DNA of 64,000 nucleotides from Flavobacterium piscis (GCF_001686925.1 NZ_LVEN01000044.1:62001-126000), one strand, 5' to 3'. Positions 53,251-61,607 are shown, counted from the stretch's first letter. Numbers and translations: made by a program. The notes: generated by a model not told the origin, from the letters alone.

Positions 53251-54570
53251 ATGGCAAGATTTGAATTAAAACTTCCTAAAATGGGAGAGAGTGTCGCTGA
53301 AGCAACTATTACCAACTGGTTGAAAGAAGTGGGAGACAAAATTGAAGCTGACGAAGCAGTACTGGAAATTGCAACTGATAAAGTTGACAGTGAAGTGCCA
53401 AGTGAAGTTTCAGGAATTTTGGTTGAACAATTGTTTGGCAAAGATGATTTGGTTCAGGTAGGACAAACCATTGCGATTATTGAAACTGAAGGTGATGCTC
53501 CGGCTGTAAAAGCAGTTGAAGAGCAAGCCTTTGCTGCCGAAGTTGCAGAAATTGAAAACACGATCGAAACAGTTAAAGATACCTTCACTACTCCTAAGGA
53601 TTTTACAGCGTCAGATAAATTCTTTTCTCCATTAGTAAAAAATATTGCAAAAGAAGAAGGGATTTCTATTGCTGAATTGGAAAGTATTGCAGGTTCAGGA
53701 AAAGATGGCCGAGTAACAAAAGAAGATATTTTAAAATATATTGAAAACCGCAAATCAGGTGTTGAAACACCAAAAGCAGTTGTAGAAGCTCCAAAAGCAA
53801 CACAGCCAGTATCGGCTCCGGTTCAAAAAAGTCAACAAGCGGTTCCGGTTTCTGTAAATGGAGGTGACGAAATCATCGAAATGGACAGAATGCGTAAACT
53901 GATTTCAGGATACATGACGGCTTCGGTGCAAACTTCAGCTCACGTACAATCTTTTATTGAAGTTGATGTAACGAATATTGTAAAATGGAGAGAAAAAGTA
54001 AAAACGGCTTTCGAAAAGAGAGAAGGCGAGAAGCTGACTTTTACCCCAATTATGATGGAAGCGGTTGCAAAAGCATTAAAAGATTTCCCGGGAATGAATA
54101 TTTCTGTAGATGGTGATTATATCATCAAAAAGAAAAATATAAACTTAGGAATGGCTGCGGCTTTACCAAACGGAAACTTAATTGTTCCGGTAATTAAAAA
54201 TGCAGATCAGTTGAATCTGGTTGGAATGGCAAAAGCGGTTAATGATTTAGGAAACCGTGCAAAAGCAGGAAAACTAAAACCAGACGATACACAAGGCGGA
54301 ACTTACACTGTAACGAATGTGGGAACTTTTGGTAGTGTTTTTGGTACGCCAATTATCAATCAGCCACAAGTTGGAATTCTTGCCCTTGGTGCAATTCGTA
54401 AAGTGCCTGCGGTTATCGAAACTCCTGAAGGTGATTTTATCGGAATTCGTCAAAAAATGTTCTTATCACACTCTTACGATCACAGAGTTGTAGATGGAGC
54501 TTTGGGTGGAAGTTTTGTAAAAAGAGTAGCTGAATATTTAGAAGCTTTTGATGTAGACAGAGATTATTAA
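53251..54570 (+). CDS. 2-oxoacid dehydrogenase E2 component (lipoyl acyltransferase)
   Basis: In this 439-aa protein, the lipoyl domain spans residues 1-80 with the lipoylated Lys44 in EIATDKVDSEVPSE. The E3/E1-binding domain is at about 122-162 (FSPLVKNIAKEEGI, SGKDGRVTKEDIL). The catalytic acyltransferase domain runs from 205 to the end, with His411 and Asp415 in SYDHRVVDGALG. Substrate class (pyruvate, 2-oxoglutarate or branched-chain) cannot be settled; a single lipoyl domain suits the last two. No E1 or E3 gene is adjacent. A strong terminator follows. Confidence 0.94.
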   Translation: MARFELKLPKMGESVAEATITNWLKEVGDKIEADEAVLEIATDKVDSEVPSEVSGILVEQLFGKDDLVQVGQTIAIIETEGDAPAVKAVEEQAFAAEVAEIENTIETVKDTFTTPKDFTASDKFFSPLVKNIAKEEGISIAELESIAGSGKDGRVTKEDILKYIENRKSGVETPKAVVEAPKATQPVSAPVQKSQQAVPVSVNGGDEIIEMDRMRKLISGYMTASVQTSAHVQSFIEVDVTNIVKWREKVKTAFEKREGEKLTFTPIMMEAVAKALKDFPGMNISVDGDYIIKKKNINLGMAAALPNGNLIVPVIKNADQLNLVGMAKAVNDLGNRAKAGKLKPDDTQGGTYTVTNVGTFGSVFGTPIINQPQVGILALGAIRKVPAVIETPEGDFIGIRQKMFLSHSYDHRVVDGALGGSFVKRVAEYLEAFDVDRDY

Positions 54571-54591
54571 AATCATATAAAAGTAAATTCA

Positions 54592-54626
54592 AGCCCGGAA
54601 AATTTTAATGATTTTCCGGGTTTTTT
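54592..54626 (+). terminator. Terminator of the E2 gene
   Basis: AAGCCCGGAAAAT and ATTTTCCGGGTTTT form a GC-rich stem around TTTAATG followed by T. It lies 21 bp after the stop. Confidence 0.92.
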
Positions 54627-54786
54627 GTTTTGTAAGAAAAGGTTAAGAAATGAAGAAAGCTATTCTCTAAGAATGAATTTAAAAGTTAAAATCATAAAAT
54701 TGAGTTGATTTTTGTTTAAAAAAATCAAGAATAAAAGAGGAAATTCGGCTTTAAAAATTACATTTGTAATCTTATAAAATTAAAAA

Positions 54787-55557
54787 ATGGAACTGAAACT
54801 CAACAAACCAATTTGCTTTTTTGATCTTGAAACAACCGGAATTGATATTGGTAAAGATCGAATCGTAGAAATTTCGATATTCAAAGTTTTTCCAAACGGA
54901 AATAAAGAAAGTAAAACCTGGTTGGTGAATCCAACAATTCCAATTCCGCCGCAAACAACCGCCGTTCACGGTATCACCGATGAAAAAGTTGCCAACGAAC
55001 CTACTTTTAATGAATTGGCAGCGCAAATTCATAATATGATTAAGGATAGTGATTTGGGAGGTTTTAATTCAGATCGTTTTGATATTCCGCTTTTGGCTGA
55101 AGAATTACTTCGTGCCGGAGTAGATTTTGATATGAAAAATAAAGTGTCGGTAGATGTGCAGACTATTTTTCATAAAATGGAAGAACGTACACTAAGTGCT
55201 GCACTAAAATTTTACTGCGGAAAAAGTTTAGAAAACGCGCATTCTGCAGAAGCAGATACAATGGCAACCTATGAAATTTTAAAAGCACAACTAGATCGTT
55301 ACCCTGATTTAGAGAATGACATGAAATCATTGTCTGAATTTACAACCCGTAAAAAAATCGCCGATTTTGCAGGAATGATTGCTTTTGATAAAGACAACGA
55401 AGAAATCTTTACCTTCGGAAAACACAAAGGAGCCAAGGTTGATAAAATTCTTGAAACAGAACCAGGATATTTTAGCTGGATTCAAAATGCTGATTTTCCA
55501 TTGTATACTAAAAAGGTTTTAACAGCAATTAAATTAAGAAAGTTAAATACTAAATAA
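54787..55557 (+). CDS. DnaQ-like 3'-5' exonuclease with C-terminal DUF3820-like domain
   Basis: In this 256-aa protein, exonuclease motif I is CFFDLETTGIDIGKDRIVEI, motif II is GGFNSDRFDIPLLAEE, and motif III has HSAEADTMAT, a DEDDh arrangement. It would trim DNA or RNA with divalent metals. Residues about 195-250 (IFTFGKHKGAKVDKI, PGYFSWIQNADFPLYTKK) match the small DUF3820-type module found after some exonucleases; its function is unknown. A -7-like TACATTTG is at 54763. The stop runs into CTAAG repeats. Confidence 0.9.
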   Translation: MELKLNKPICFFDLETTGIDIGKDRIVEISIFKVFPNGNKESKTWLVNPTIPIPPQTTAVHGITDEKVANEPTFNELAAQIHNMIKDSDLGGFNSDRFDIPLLAEELLRAGVDFDMKNKVSVDVQTIFHKMEERTLSAALKFYCGKSLENAHSAEADTMATYEILKAQLDRYPDLENDMKSLSEFTTRKKIADFAGMIAFDKDNEEIFTFGKHKGAKVDKILETEPGYFSWIQNADFPLYTKKVLTAIKLRKLNTK

Positions 55558-55640
55558 GGTACTAAGTCACTAAGGTTCTGAGATGCTAAGTTTTTTTGCA
55601 TTTTTCTTAGATCCTTATCGACTTAGCATCTTAGCAACTC
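55558..55640. repeat. CTAAG-unit hairpin between exonuclease and FAH genes
   Basis: CTAAG units (55564-55592) and the inverse CTTAG units (55606-55637) face each other across a T-rich loop. It lies between co-directional genes, unlike the copies at 2752 and 11470. Confidence 0.75.
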
Positions 55641-55649
55641 ATAAAAGAA

Positions 55650-56261
55650 ATGAAGATTATTTGTATCGGTAGAAATTATACCAATCATATTGAGGAATTA
55701 AAAAACGAGCGGCCAGCAGAGCCGGTGGTTTTTATGAAACCGGATTCGGCAGTTTTGTTAAAGCAGCATCCATTTGTAATTCCTGAATTTTCTGAAGAAA
55801 TTCATCACGAAATAGAGATAATTGTTAAAATTAACAAAGTAGGAAAGTACATTGAGCCTAAGTTTGCGCACAAATACTATGACGAGATAAGTGTAGGTAT
55901 TGATTTTACTGCCAGGGATTTACAGGATAAATTGAAAGCAAAAGGGTTACCTTGGGAAAAAGCAAAAGCCTTTGATGGATCTGCGGTAATTGGAGATTTT
56001 TTACCTAAAACAGATTTTATTTCGATGGAAAATCTTACATTTGAGTTAACAAACAATTCTGAAACAGTTCAAAAAGGGAATACAAGTTTCATGCTCTGGA
56101 AAATTGATGAGCTTGTATCTTATGTATCGCAATTTTTTACTTTAAAAATAGGCGATATTATTTTTACAGGAACTCCTGAGGGTGTAGCTTCGGTTAAACC
56201 AAATGATGTTTTAGAAGGCTTTTTAGAAGATAAAAAATTATTTAGAATACAAGTAAAATAA
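55650..56261 (+). CDS. Fumarylacetoacetate hydrolase family protein
   Basis: This 203-aa single-domain FAH-fold protein has GRNYTNHIEEL, EPVVFMKPDSA, the metal-site HHEIEIIVKI, the GIDFTARDLQ block, and GDIIFTGTPEGV. Relatives (YcgM, FAHD1) act as acylpyruvate hydrolases or oxaloacetate decarboxylases; which one applies here is open. It is cytosolic. Its last base is shared with the start of the Hpt gene (TAATG), so the two are coupled, and the pair forms a two-gene operon. Confidence 0.92.
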   Translation: MKIICIGRNYTNHIEELKNERPAEPVVFMKPDSAVLLKQHPFVIPEFSEEIHHEIEIIVKINKVGKYIEPKFAHKYYDEISVGIDFTARDLQDKLKAKGLPWEKAKAFDGSAVIGDFLPKTDFISMENLTFELTNNSETVQKGNTSFMLWKIDELVSYVSQFFTLKIGDIIFTGTPEGVASVKPNDVLEGFLEDKKLFRIQVK

Positions 56262-56605
56262 TGGCTTTAAAATACAACCTTTCGAAAGTGTATGCGCTTT
56301 CAGACAATGATCCTGAATTTGTAAACGAAATTCTAAAATTATTTGTTACCGAAGTTCCGGAGGATTTAAAACAAATCAAAGAAGGAATCAAGAAAAAAGA
56401 TCATAAATATGCATATTCTTATGCACACAAAATAAAACCAACATTAGATTTGATGGGTTTAAATGTTGCTTTTGAAGAAATTCTGCAAGTCGAAGCCTGG
56501 ACAAAGGCAGAAGGCAAGAAAAAAGAAATTATCGAAACTTTTAAAAGTATAAGAGTGCAGGTAAAAGATGCTATCAAGGAAATTAAAAAAGATTTCGATT
56601 TGTAA
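56261..56605 (+). CDS. Hpt (histidine phosphotransfer) domain protein
   Basis: This 114-aa four-helix protein has the phosphorylated histidine in the motif YAHKIKPTLDLMG (HxxKPT, the Hpt signature). It would accept phosphate from, or give it to, a response-regulator domain. No histidine kinase or receiver domain is encoded nearby, so the partner is a protein from elsewhere. It is translationally coupled to the FAH gene, an odd pairing with no clear metabolic link. It is followed by a structured RNA candidate on the other strand. Confidence 0.88.
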   Translation: MALKYNLSKVYALSDNDPEFVNEILKLFVTEVPEDLKQIKEGIKKKDHKYAYSYAHKIKPTLDLMGLNVAFEEILQVEAWTKAEGKKKEIIETFKSIRVQVKDAIKEIKKDFDL

Positions 56606-56610
56606 AATTT

Positions 56611-56763
56611 GGGCGTGCCCCTGTTTTTGCTCTTTTTTAATTTAATACAAAAACAGGGTCGATCCCAACGTTTCGGGACGTTATATCTTTTGTTTCGGAA
56701 ATTTTTTATTTAAAAAAGGCGTTTCTTTTCGTAACAAAAGAATGCCGCTACTACCCCTCACGC
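56611..56763 (-). ncRNA. Structured RNA candidate (shares core with 61608-61730)
   Basis: Outer stem GCGTG (56613-56617) and CACGC (56759-56763), hairpin CCCTGTTTTTG / CAAAAACAGGG, hairpin AACGT / ACGTT, and a long stem (ATCTTTTGTTTCG and CGTAACAAAAGAAT) stack well. Read on the minus strand, the core AGCGGCATTCTTTTGTT...AACAAAAGATATAA matches the plus-strand element at 61608. It fits a flavobacterial structured-RNA type I recall, possibly Flavo-1; name unverified. Confidence 0.55.
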
Positions 56764-56834
56764 ATAATCATTGCGGCAAAAAACCTACTTTATAATAATG
56801 ACTTACAATAAGTAAGTAAAAATATTCCACAGCT

Positions 56835-58088
56835 ATGAAAGCAACTATCATTACTATTGGAGACGAAATTTTAATAGGTCAGATTGTAGATACAAATTCA
56901 GGTTTTATCGCTAAATCACTCGATCGAATCGGTGTCGAAGTTCATGAAATGATCTCGATAAGCGATGATAAAAAACACATTTTAGACACTTTTGCACAAT
57001 TGCAAAACAAAGTTGATGTTGTGATTGTAACAGGAGGTTTAGGGCCAACAAAGGACGATGTTACCAAAAAAACATTCTGCGATTATTTTGATGATGAATT
57101 AGTCGTAAATCCCGAAGTTTTGGCTCACGTGACCGAATTGATCGAAGGTTTTTATAAGAGACCTATTTCACAATTAAATAAAGATCAGGCACTGGTTCCG
57201 TCAAAATGTACCGTTTTGCACAACAAAATGGGAACTGCGCCGGGAATGTGGATGAAGAAAGAAGATACGGTATTTATATCGCTTCCGGGAGTTCCGTACG
57301 AAATGAAATATTTGGTAGAGGAAGAAATAATTCCTAAAATTGTTCGTGAATACAAGCGCCCGTATATTATTCATAAAACTATTTTAACCTATGGTCAGGG
57401 CGAGAGTCTAGTGGCAGAGCGTATCGAACATTGGGAGAATAATTTGCCTGAATTCATTAAGTTGGCTTATTTGCCAAATCCGGGCCGGGTGCGGCTGCGT
57501 TTGTCTGCCAGAGGAACGAATAAAGAACTTTTAGAAGCAGCGATAGAAGAAAATGTAAAATCATTAGATGCTATCATTCATGATATTATAGTGGGATACG
57601 AAGAAAATGAAACGATCGAATCTGTAGTGGGTAAAATATTGACAAAACAAAATAAAACCATTGCAACCGCGGAAAGTTTTACAGGCGGAAAAATAGCTGC
57701 TGTTCTGTCTGCTGTTCCCGGAGCTTCTAACTACTTTAAGGGCAGTGTAGTTTCGTATGCAACAGAGGCGAAGGTTAGTGTTCTCGGTATCTCGCAGGAT
57801 TTAGTCGACCAATTTTCGGTAGTTAGCGCGGAGGTTGCATCGGCTATGGCTTTGAATGTGAAAGAGATACTCAAAACAGACTATGCAATTGCCACAACCG
57901 GGAACGCCGGACCGACAAAAGGTGACTCTGATGCTGAAATTGGAGCTGTTTTTATCGCTTTGGCTACTCCAAACGGTATAATTGTTGAAGAATTTAATTT
58001 TGGCCAACCACGTGAAAAAGTGATAGATAGAGCCGTGATTAAGAGTTTAGAAATATTACAGAAAGAAATTTTAAAAAATGTGCTATAA
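56835..58088 (+). CDS. cinA: CinA-like nicotinamide-nucleotide amidohydrolase
   Basis: This 417-aa protein has an N-terminal MoCF-like domain (TIITIGDEILIGQIVDTNS, VVIVTGGLGPTKDDVTK) and a C-terminal CinA/PncC domain starting about residue 260, with AESFTGGKIAAVLSAVPGAS and ATTGNAGPTKGDSDAEIG. The C-terminal part deamidates nicotinamide mononucleotide in pyridine-nucleotide recycling; the N-terminal part has ADP-ribose pyrophosphatase-like activity in homologues. It leads the rpmB-rpmG block 72 bp downstream, an arrangement common in Flavobacteriia. Confidence 0.95.
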   Translation: MKATIITIGDEILIGQIVDTNSGFIAKSLDRIGVEVHEMISISDDKKHILDTFAQLQNKVDVVIVTGGLGPTKDDVTKKTFCDYFDDELVVNPEVLAHVTELIEGFYKRPISQLNKDQALVPSKCTVLHNKMGTAPGMWMKKEDTVFISLPGVPYEMKYLVEEEIIPKIVREYKRPYIIHKTILTYGQGESLVAERIEHWENNLPEFIKLAYLPNPGRVRLRLSARGTNKELLEAAIEENVKSLDAIIHDIIVGYEENETIESVVGKILTKQNKTIATAESFTGGKIAAVLSAVPGASNYFKGSVVSYATEAKVSVLGISQDLVDQFSVVSAEVASAMALNVKEILKTDYAIATTGNAGPTKGDSDAEIGAVFIALATPNGIIVEEFNFGQPREKVIDRAVIKSLEILQKEILKNVL

Positions 58089-58159
58089 TTTTTTGTTTCA
58101 ATCGTTTATTTTTCTTTTCTTTGCACCCTGATTTTGAATAACGATAAAAGATAAGTATA

Positions 58160-58396
58160 ATGTCAAGAGTTTGTGACCTTACAGGTAAAAGAGCGATGGT
58201 AGGAAATAACGTTTCTCACGCTATGAACAAAACTAAGAGAAAATTTTCTGTAAACTTAGTTAAAAAGCGTTTTTATCTTCCAGAAGAAGATAGATGGATT
58301 ACTCTTAGAGTAGCAGCATCTACGATAAAAACAATTAATAAAAATGGAATTTCTGCTGTTTTGAAAAAAGCGCAGTCAGAAGGATTTATCAAATAA
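58160..58396 (+). CDS. rpmB: 50S ribosomal protein bL28
   Basis: This 78-aa basic protein begins SRVCDLTGKRAMVGNNVSHA, the family N-terminus, and continues RRKF-type (KTKRKFSVNLVKKRFYL). The length is normal. It is the first of three small ribosomal genes with short gaps. It sits on the large subunit near the exit region. Confidence 0.98.
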   Translation: MSRVCDLTGKRAMVGNNVSHAMNKTKRKFSVNLVKKRFYLPEEDRWITLRVAASTIKTINKNGISAVLKKAQSEGFIK

Positions 58397-58423
58397 TCTT
58401 TTCCTAAATAAATATATAGCAAG

Positions 58424-58606
58424 ATGGCAAAGAAAGGTAATAGAATCCAGGTAATTTTAGAATGTACTGAGCACAAGACTTCTGGTGTTCCAGGTACTTC
58501 AAGATACATTACAACTAAGAACAAAAAAAATACTCCGGACAGATTAGAGATTAAAAAATTTAATCCAATCTTGAAACGCGTAACTGTTCACAAAGAAATT
58601 AAGTAA
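58424..58606 (+). CDS. rpmG: 50S ribosomal protein bL33
   Basis: This 60-aa protein starts AKKGNRIQVILECTEHK, contains TSGVPGTSRYITTKNKKNTP and ends with LERVTVHKE-type residues (ILKRVTVHKEIK). A single cysteine remains (ILECTEHK), so the four-Cys zinc site of C+ forms is missing. It follows rpmB by 27 bp. Confidence 0.98.
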   Translation: MAKKGNRIQVILECTEHKTSGVPGTSRYITTKNKKNTPDRLEIKKFNPILKRVTVHKEIK

Positions 58607-58704
58607 TAATTAGAGATTTTTGTAGATCTCAAAAGTAATACGTTACTATTTAGTTATAGTAGGTAATACTTGAAGATTTATTGAATTTCAATAACATTTG
58701 AATC

Positions 58705-58857
58705 ATGGCAAAGAAAACCGTAGCATCGTTACAAACATCTTCTAAGAGATTATCAAAAGCCATCAAAATGGTGAAATCTCCTAAAACTGGTGCATATACA
58801 TTCGTAGAATCTATTATGGCTCCTGAAGAAGTTGATACTTTCTTGAAAAAGAAATAA
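58705..58857 (+). CDS. DUF4295-type small basic protein, candidate ribosomal protein bL38
   Basis: This 50-aa gene begins MAKKTVASLQTSSKRLSKAI and ends EEVDTFLKKK, rich in lysine and serine. It sits 98 bp after rpmG and before a terminator and ftsY, the constant place of DUF4295 genes in Bacteroidota. A Bacteroidota-specific ribosomal protein, bL38, was described from the F. johnsoniae ribosome; I believe it is this gene, from memory. Composition and neighbours both fit a ribosomal protein. Confidence 0.88.
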   Translation: MAKKTVASLQTSSKRLSKAIKMVKSPKTGAYTFVESIMAPEEVDTFLKKK

Positions 58858-58875
58858 TTACAATTACATTATATA

Positions 58876-58908
58876 GAAAAGCTACTTTCATTCGGAAGTA
58901 GCTTTTTT
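58876..58908 (+). terminator. Terminator of the rpmB-rpmG-bL38 block
   Basis: AAAAGCTACTT and AAGTAGCTTTT form a perfect stem around TCATTCGG with T after. It lies 19 bp beyond the small gene. Confidence 0.92.
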
Positions 58909-59037
58909 ATTTTTTATATTTGTCTAGAAATTTAAAGAAGGAGAACAATATGTTTTTTTTAATAGGCCTTCTTTAAAGATTAAGATTTCAGATAATTTAA
59001 AATCTAGAAGTCTAACAATCTAATAATCTACAAAAAA

Positions 59038-59991
59038 ATGAGTTTTTTTAAAAAATTATTCTCTACTGATAAAAAAGAGACTTTAGACAAAGGTCTTGAA
59101 AAATCAAAAACTACTTTTTTCTCAAAGTTAAGCAAAGCCGTTGCCGGAAAATCTAAAGTCGATGACGACGTTCTGGATGATTTGGAAGAAATTCTTGTTG
59201 CTTCTGATGTTGGTGTAAATACAACACTTAAGATAATCTCAAGAATCGAAAAACGCGTTGCTGAAGACAAATATTTAGGAACAGAGGAACTGAACCAGAT
59301 TCTTCGTGAAGAAATTGGTGCTTTATTATCTGAAACCAATACTGGAGAAGCGACCGAATTCGAAATTCCGAAAGATAAAAAACCATACGTTTTAATGGTG
59401 GTGGGAGTAAACGGAGTTGGTAAAACAACTACAATTGGTAAACTGGCTTATCAGTTTAAAAAAGCGGGTTATAAAGTTGTTTTAGGTGCTGCAGATACTT
59501 TTCGTGCTGCTGCTATCGATCAATTGCAAGTTTGGGCAGATCGTGTAGATGTGCCTATTGTGAGACAAAATATGGGAAGTGATCCTGCTTCTGTTGCTTT
59601 TGACACTTTGCAGTCTGCTGTAGCGCAAAATGCCGATGTTGTTATTATTGATACTGCTGGACGTTTGCACAACAAAGTTAATTTGATGAATGAGCTTACT
59701 AAAGTAAAACGTGTGATGCAAAAAGTGGTTGCGGATGCGCCTCATGATGTATTACTAGTTTTAGATGGTTCTACCGGTCAAAATGCTTTTGAGCAAGCGA
59801 AGCAATTTACTGCTGCAACTGAGGTAACTTCTCTTGCTGTAACTAAACTTGACGGAACTGCAAAAGGTGGTGTTGTAATTGGTATTTCTGACCAGTTTCA
59901 GATTCCTGTAAAATATATTGGTGTTGGTGAGGGGATTGAGGATTTACAGGTCTTTAATAAATATGAATTTGTAGATAGTTTTTTTAAATAA
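59038..59991 (+). CDS. ftsY: Signal recognition particle receptor FtsY
   Basis: This 317-aa SRP GTPase docks ribosome-SRP complexes at the membrane. The N domain is short (about 1-95). The G domain has GVNGVGKTTTIGKLA, DTFRAAAIDQL, DTAGRLHNKVNLM, TKLDGTAKGG and GVGEGIEDLQVF. It lacks the long acidic A domain of E. coli FtsY, usual for Bacteroidota. It is preceded by TCTAAAATC-like repeat units (58983-59034). Confidence 0.97.
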   Translation: MSFFKKLFSTDKKETLDKGLEKSKTTFFSKLSKAVAGKSKVDDDVLDDLEEILVASDVGVNTTLKIISRIEKRVAEDKYLGTEELNQILREEIGALLSETNTGEATEFEIPKDKKPYVLMVVGVNGVGKTTTIGKLAYQFKKAGYKVVLGAADTFRAAAIDQLQVWADRVDVPIVRQNMGSDPASVAFDTLQSAVAQNADVVIIDTAGRLHNKVNLMNELTKVKRVMQKVVADAPHDVLLVLDGSTGQNAFEQAKQFTAATEVTSLAVTKLDGTAKGGVVIGISDQFQIPVKYIGVGEGIEDLQVFNKYEFVDSFFK

Positions 59992-60008
59992 TTTTTTGAA
60001 CTAATTCA

Positions 60009-60185
60009 ATGAGTTTTTCTTCTTTAAAAAATATGACGCCTCTTACTTTTTATTTTGCAAGCGTTGTTTGTTTTGTACTGGCAAATGTACTACGAGATAA
60101 AAATTTGTCTTTTTACTATGTGTTATTGGTTTTAGGAGTGATTTTCTTTTTTATGGGAGTCTTAAAAAGATTGCGTACGAAGTAA
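60009..60185 (+). CDS. Small conserved membrane protein downstream of ftsY
   Basis: A 58-aa ORF starts at the ATG at 60009 and ends TAA at 60185. It has two hydrophobic helices (LTFYFASVVCFVLANVL and YYVLLVLGVIFFFMGVL) separated by a short charged turn RDKN, and a basic tail KRLRTK. Such a two-helix protein after ftsY recurs in Flavobacteriia, by recollection. It starts 17 bp after the ftsY stop. The function is unknown. Confidence 0.72.
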   Translation: MSFSSLKNMTPLTFYFASVVCFVLANVLRDKNLSFYYVLLVLGVIFFFMGVLKRLRTK

Positions 60186-60251
60186 TCGTTTTTGTTTTTG
60201 TACAGTTAATTGCAAATAAAACTGAATACTGGAGTTTTATCCTTATTTCTT

Positions 60252-60848
60252 ATGAAGTACTTTTTTCTTGTTTTAATTTGTGGTTTGATTTCCTGTACAA
60301 ATACAAAGAATGAGAATGAAATTACAAAAAGTAAGGTAATTGTTATCCAGCCATTGGGTAATTTTAAATTAGATCAGGCTAATAAAGTTTTGATTCAAAT
60401 TAAGGAAATTAATCCTAATGTCATTTTAAGACCTAATATTTCTTTTCCTGAAAACTCTTATTATAAACCTCGAAATAGGTATCGTGCTGATAGTATTATA
60501 AAATCTCTTCGTAATAATATTGGGAACGATTCTGTTATTGTGGGTTTGTCAAACTTTGATGTTAGTACTACTAAAAACGGAATCAAAGATTGGGGAATTA
60601 TGGGATTGGGTTACCGCCCTGGTAAATCCTGTGTAGTTTCGGATTTTAGAATGGCAAAGAAAAATAGAGATCAACAATTTTATAAAGTTGTTTTTCATGA
60701 ATTGGGTCATACAGAAGGTTTGTCTCATTGTAAAACAAAAACCTGCCTAATGAGAGACGCTGAAGGTGGAAATCATCTCGATGAAGAAAATGATTTCTGT
60801 GACAGCTGCAAAAGCTTTCTGGTAAAAAAGGGATGGAATTTGATTTAA
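60252..60848 (+). CDS. Archaemetzincin-like zinc metallopeptidase, lipoprotein
   Basis: The 198-aa product starts at 60252, where MKYFFLVLICGLISC forms a lipoprotein signal. The motif HELGHTEGLSHC (His149, Glu150, His153 and His159) is followed by C-x4-CLM and then CDSC, the pattern HExxHxxGxxHC-x4-CxM...CxxC that defines archaemetzincins. So two metal sites, catalytic and structural, seem intact. Archaemetzincins are usually cytosolic in archaea and eukaryotes; a lipoprotein form anchored in the envelope is notable. Its substrate is unknown. The neighbouring lipoprotein gene at 60861 is convergent. Confidence 0.9.
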   Translation: MKYFFLVLICGLISCTNTKNENEITKSKVIVIQPLGNFKLDQANKVLIQIKEINPNVILRPNISFPENSYYKPRNRYRADSIIKSLRNNIGNDSVIVGLSNFDVSTTKNGIKDWGIMGLGYRPGKSCVVSDFRMAKKNRDQQFYKVVFHELGHTEGLSHCKTKTCLMRDAEGGNHLDEENDFCDSCKSFLVKKGWNLI

Positions 60849-60860
60849 ATAAGATGTTTT

Positions 60861-61358
60861 TTATTTAAGTTCCCATTTTGTCCCGTCGGCAAAAGCAATG
60901 TAATAGGCTCTTACTGCTAGAATAGTGTAGGCATCTGTCGAAAAATCTTCCCATATTTTAGATTCTATTTTTTTTGACTTCAGTAGGACATCGGTGTGTC
61001 CTCTTGTTATTCCCTTTACAAAGAAAAACTGTCCGCTTGCCGGTTTATCAAAAACATTTTCACAGTACCATTCAAATTTAATGGCTTTAATGTTTTTTGG
61101 TGTGGTGTTTTTGAAGGTTAGTTTTATGTCTTTATGATCAGAATATTGATTTTTAAGCAAACTTGCTGAAATAATCTTAACGGGTGAATTCTTCGTTTTT
61201 TCTGTATCTAAGAAGTTGTTTTTTACGGAATCTGTTAGTGTTTTTTCTACTGTATTTGTAGTTGGATTATATTCCTGGATTTTGGCCTCGGTTATGTTGT
61301 TTCTTTTGTTGGTGCAGGAAACTAAAATCAAGATAATAAATAGTGCTATCTTTTTCAT
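60861..61358 (-). CDS. Hypothetical lipoprotein
   Basis: This 165-aa protein has a lipoprotein signal (LFIILILVSC, then TNKRNN). A low-complexity linker (to about residue 55) leads to a small beta-rich domain: VKIISASLLKNQYSDHKDIKLTF, NIKAIKFEWYCENVFDKP and TILAVRAYYIAFADGTKWE. The last part resembles DUF-type immunoglobulin-like domains with the DGT-W ending common in phage and Bacteroidota lipoproteins. It is convergent with the archaemetzincin gene. Function unknown. Confidence 0.65.
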   Translation of the reverse strand: MKKIALFIILILVSCTNKRNNITEAKIQEYNPTTNTVEKTLTDSVKNNFLDTEKTKNSPVKIISASLLKNQYSDHKDIKLTFKNTTPKNIKAIKFEWYCENVFDKPASGQFFFVKGITRGHTDVLLKSKKIESKIWEDFSTDAYTILAVRAYYIAFADGTKWELK

Positions 61359-61577
61359 TTTGTTTATTGTATGAGCTTTAATATCTGGTATTTAGTATTG
61401 TGATAAAAAAAAGTAAAAAAATTAAATGCAAAGATGCGATATGTTAAATTTTCTTATAGCCAGTAAAAGTCAAATTTCAGGTAGAATAAGTTTTTAATAA
61501 GGTTATTTTTTTATTTTTTATTATTGTAAATCCTGTAAAAATTAAGAGATAAATATTTCATTTGAATTTTATAAAGT

Positions 61578-61585
61578 TAACTTTG
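61578..61585 (+). promoter_or_regulatory. -7 promoter box before the structured RNA
   Basis: TAACTTTG matches TAnnTTTG and would start transcription at about 61592, just before the RNA candidate. A TTTG at 61561-61564 is only 13 nt upstream. Confidence 0.4.
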
Positions 61586-61607
61586 TGATGCAAAATTTTC
61601 TTTTGAA

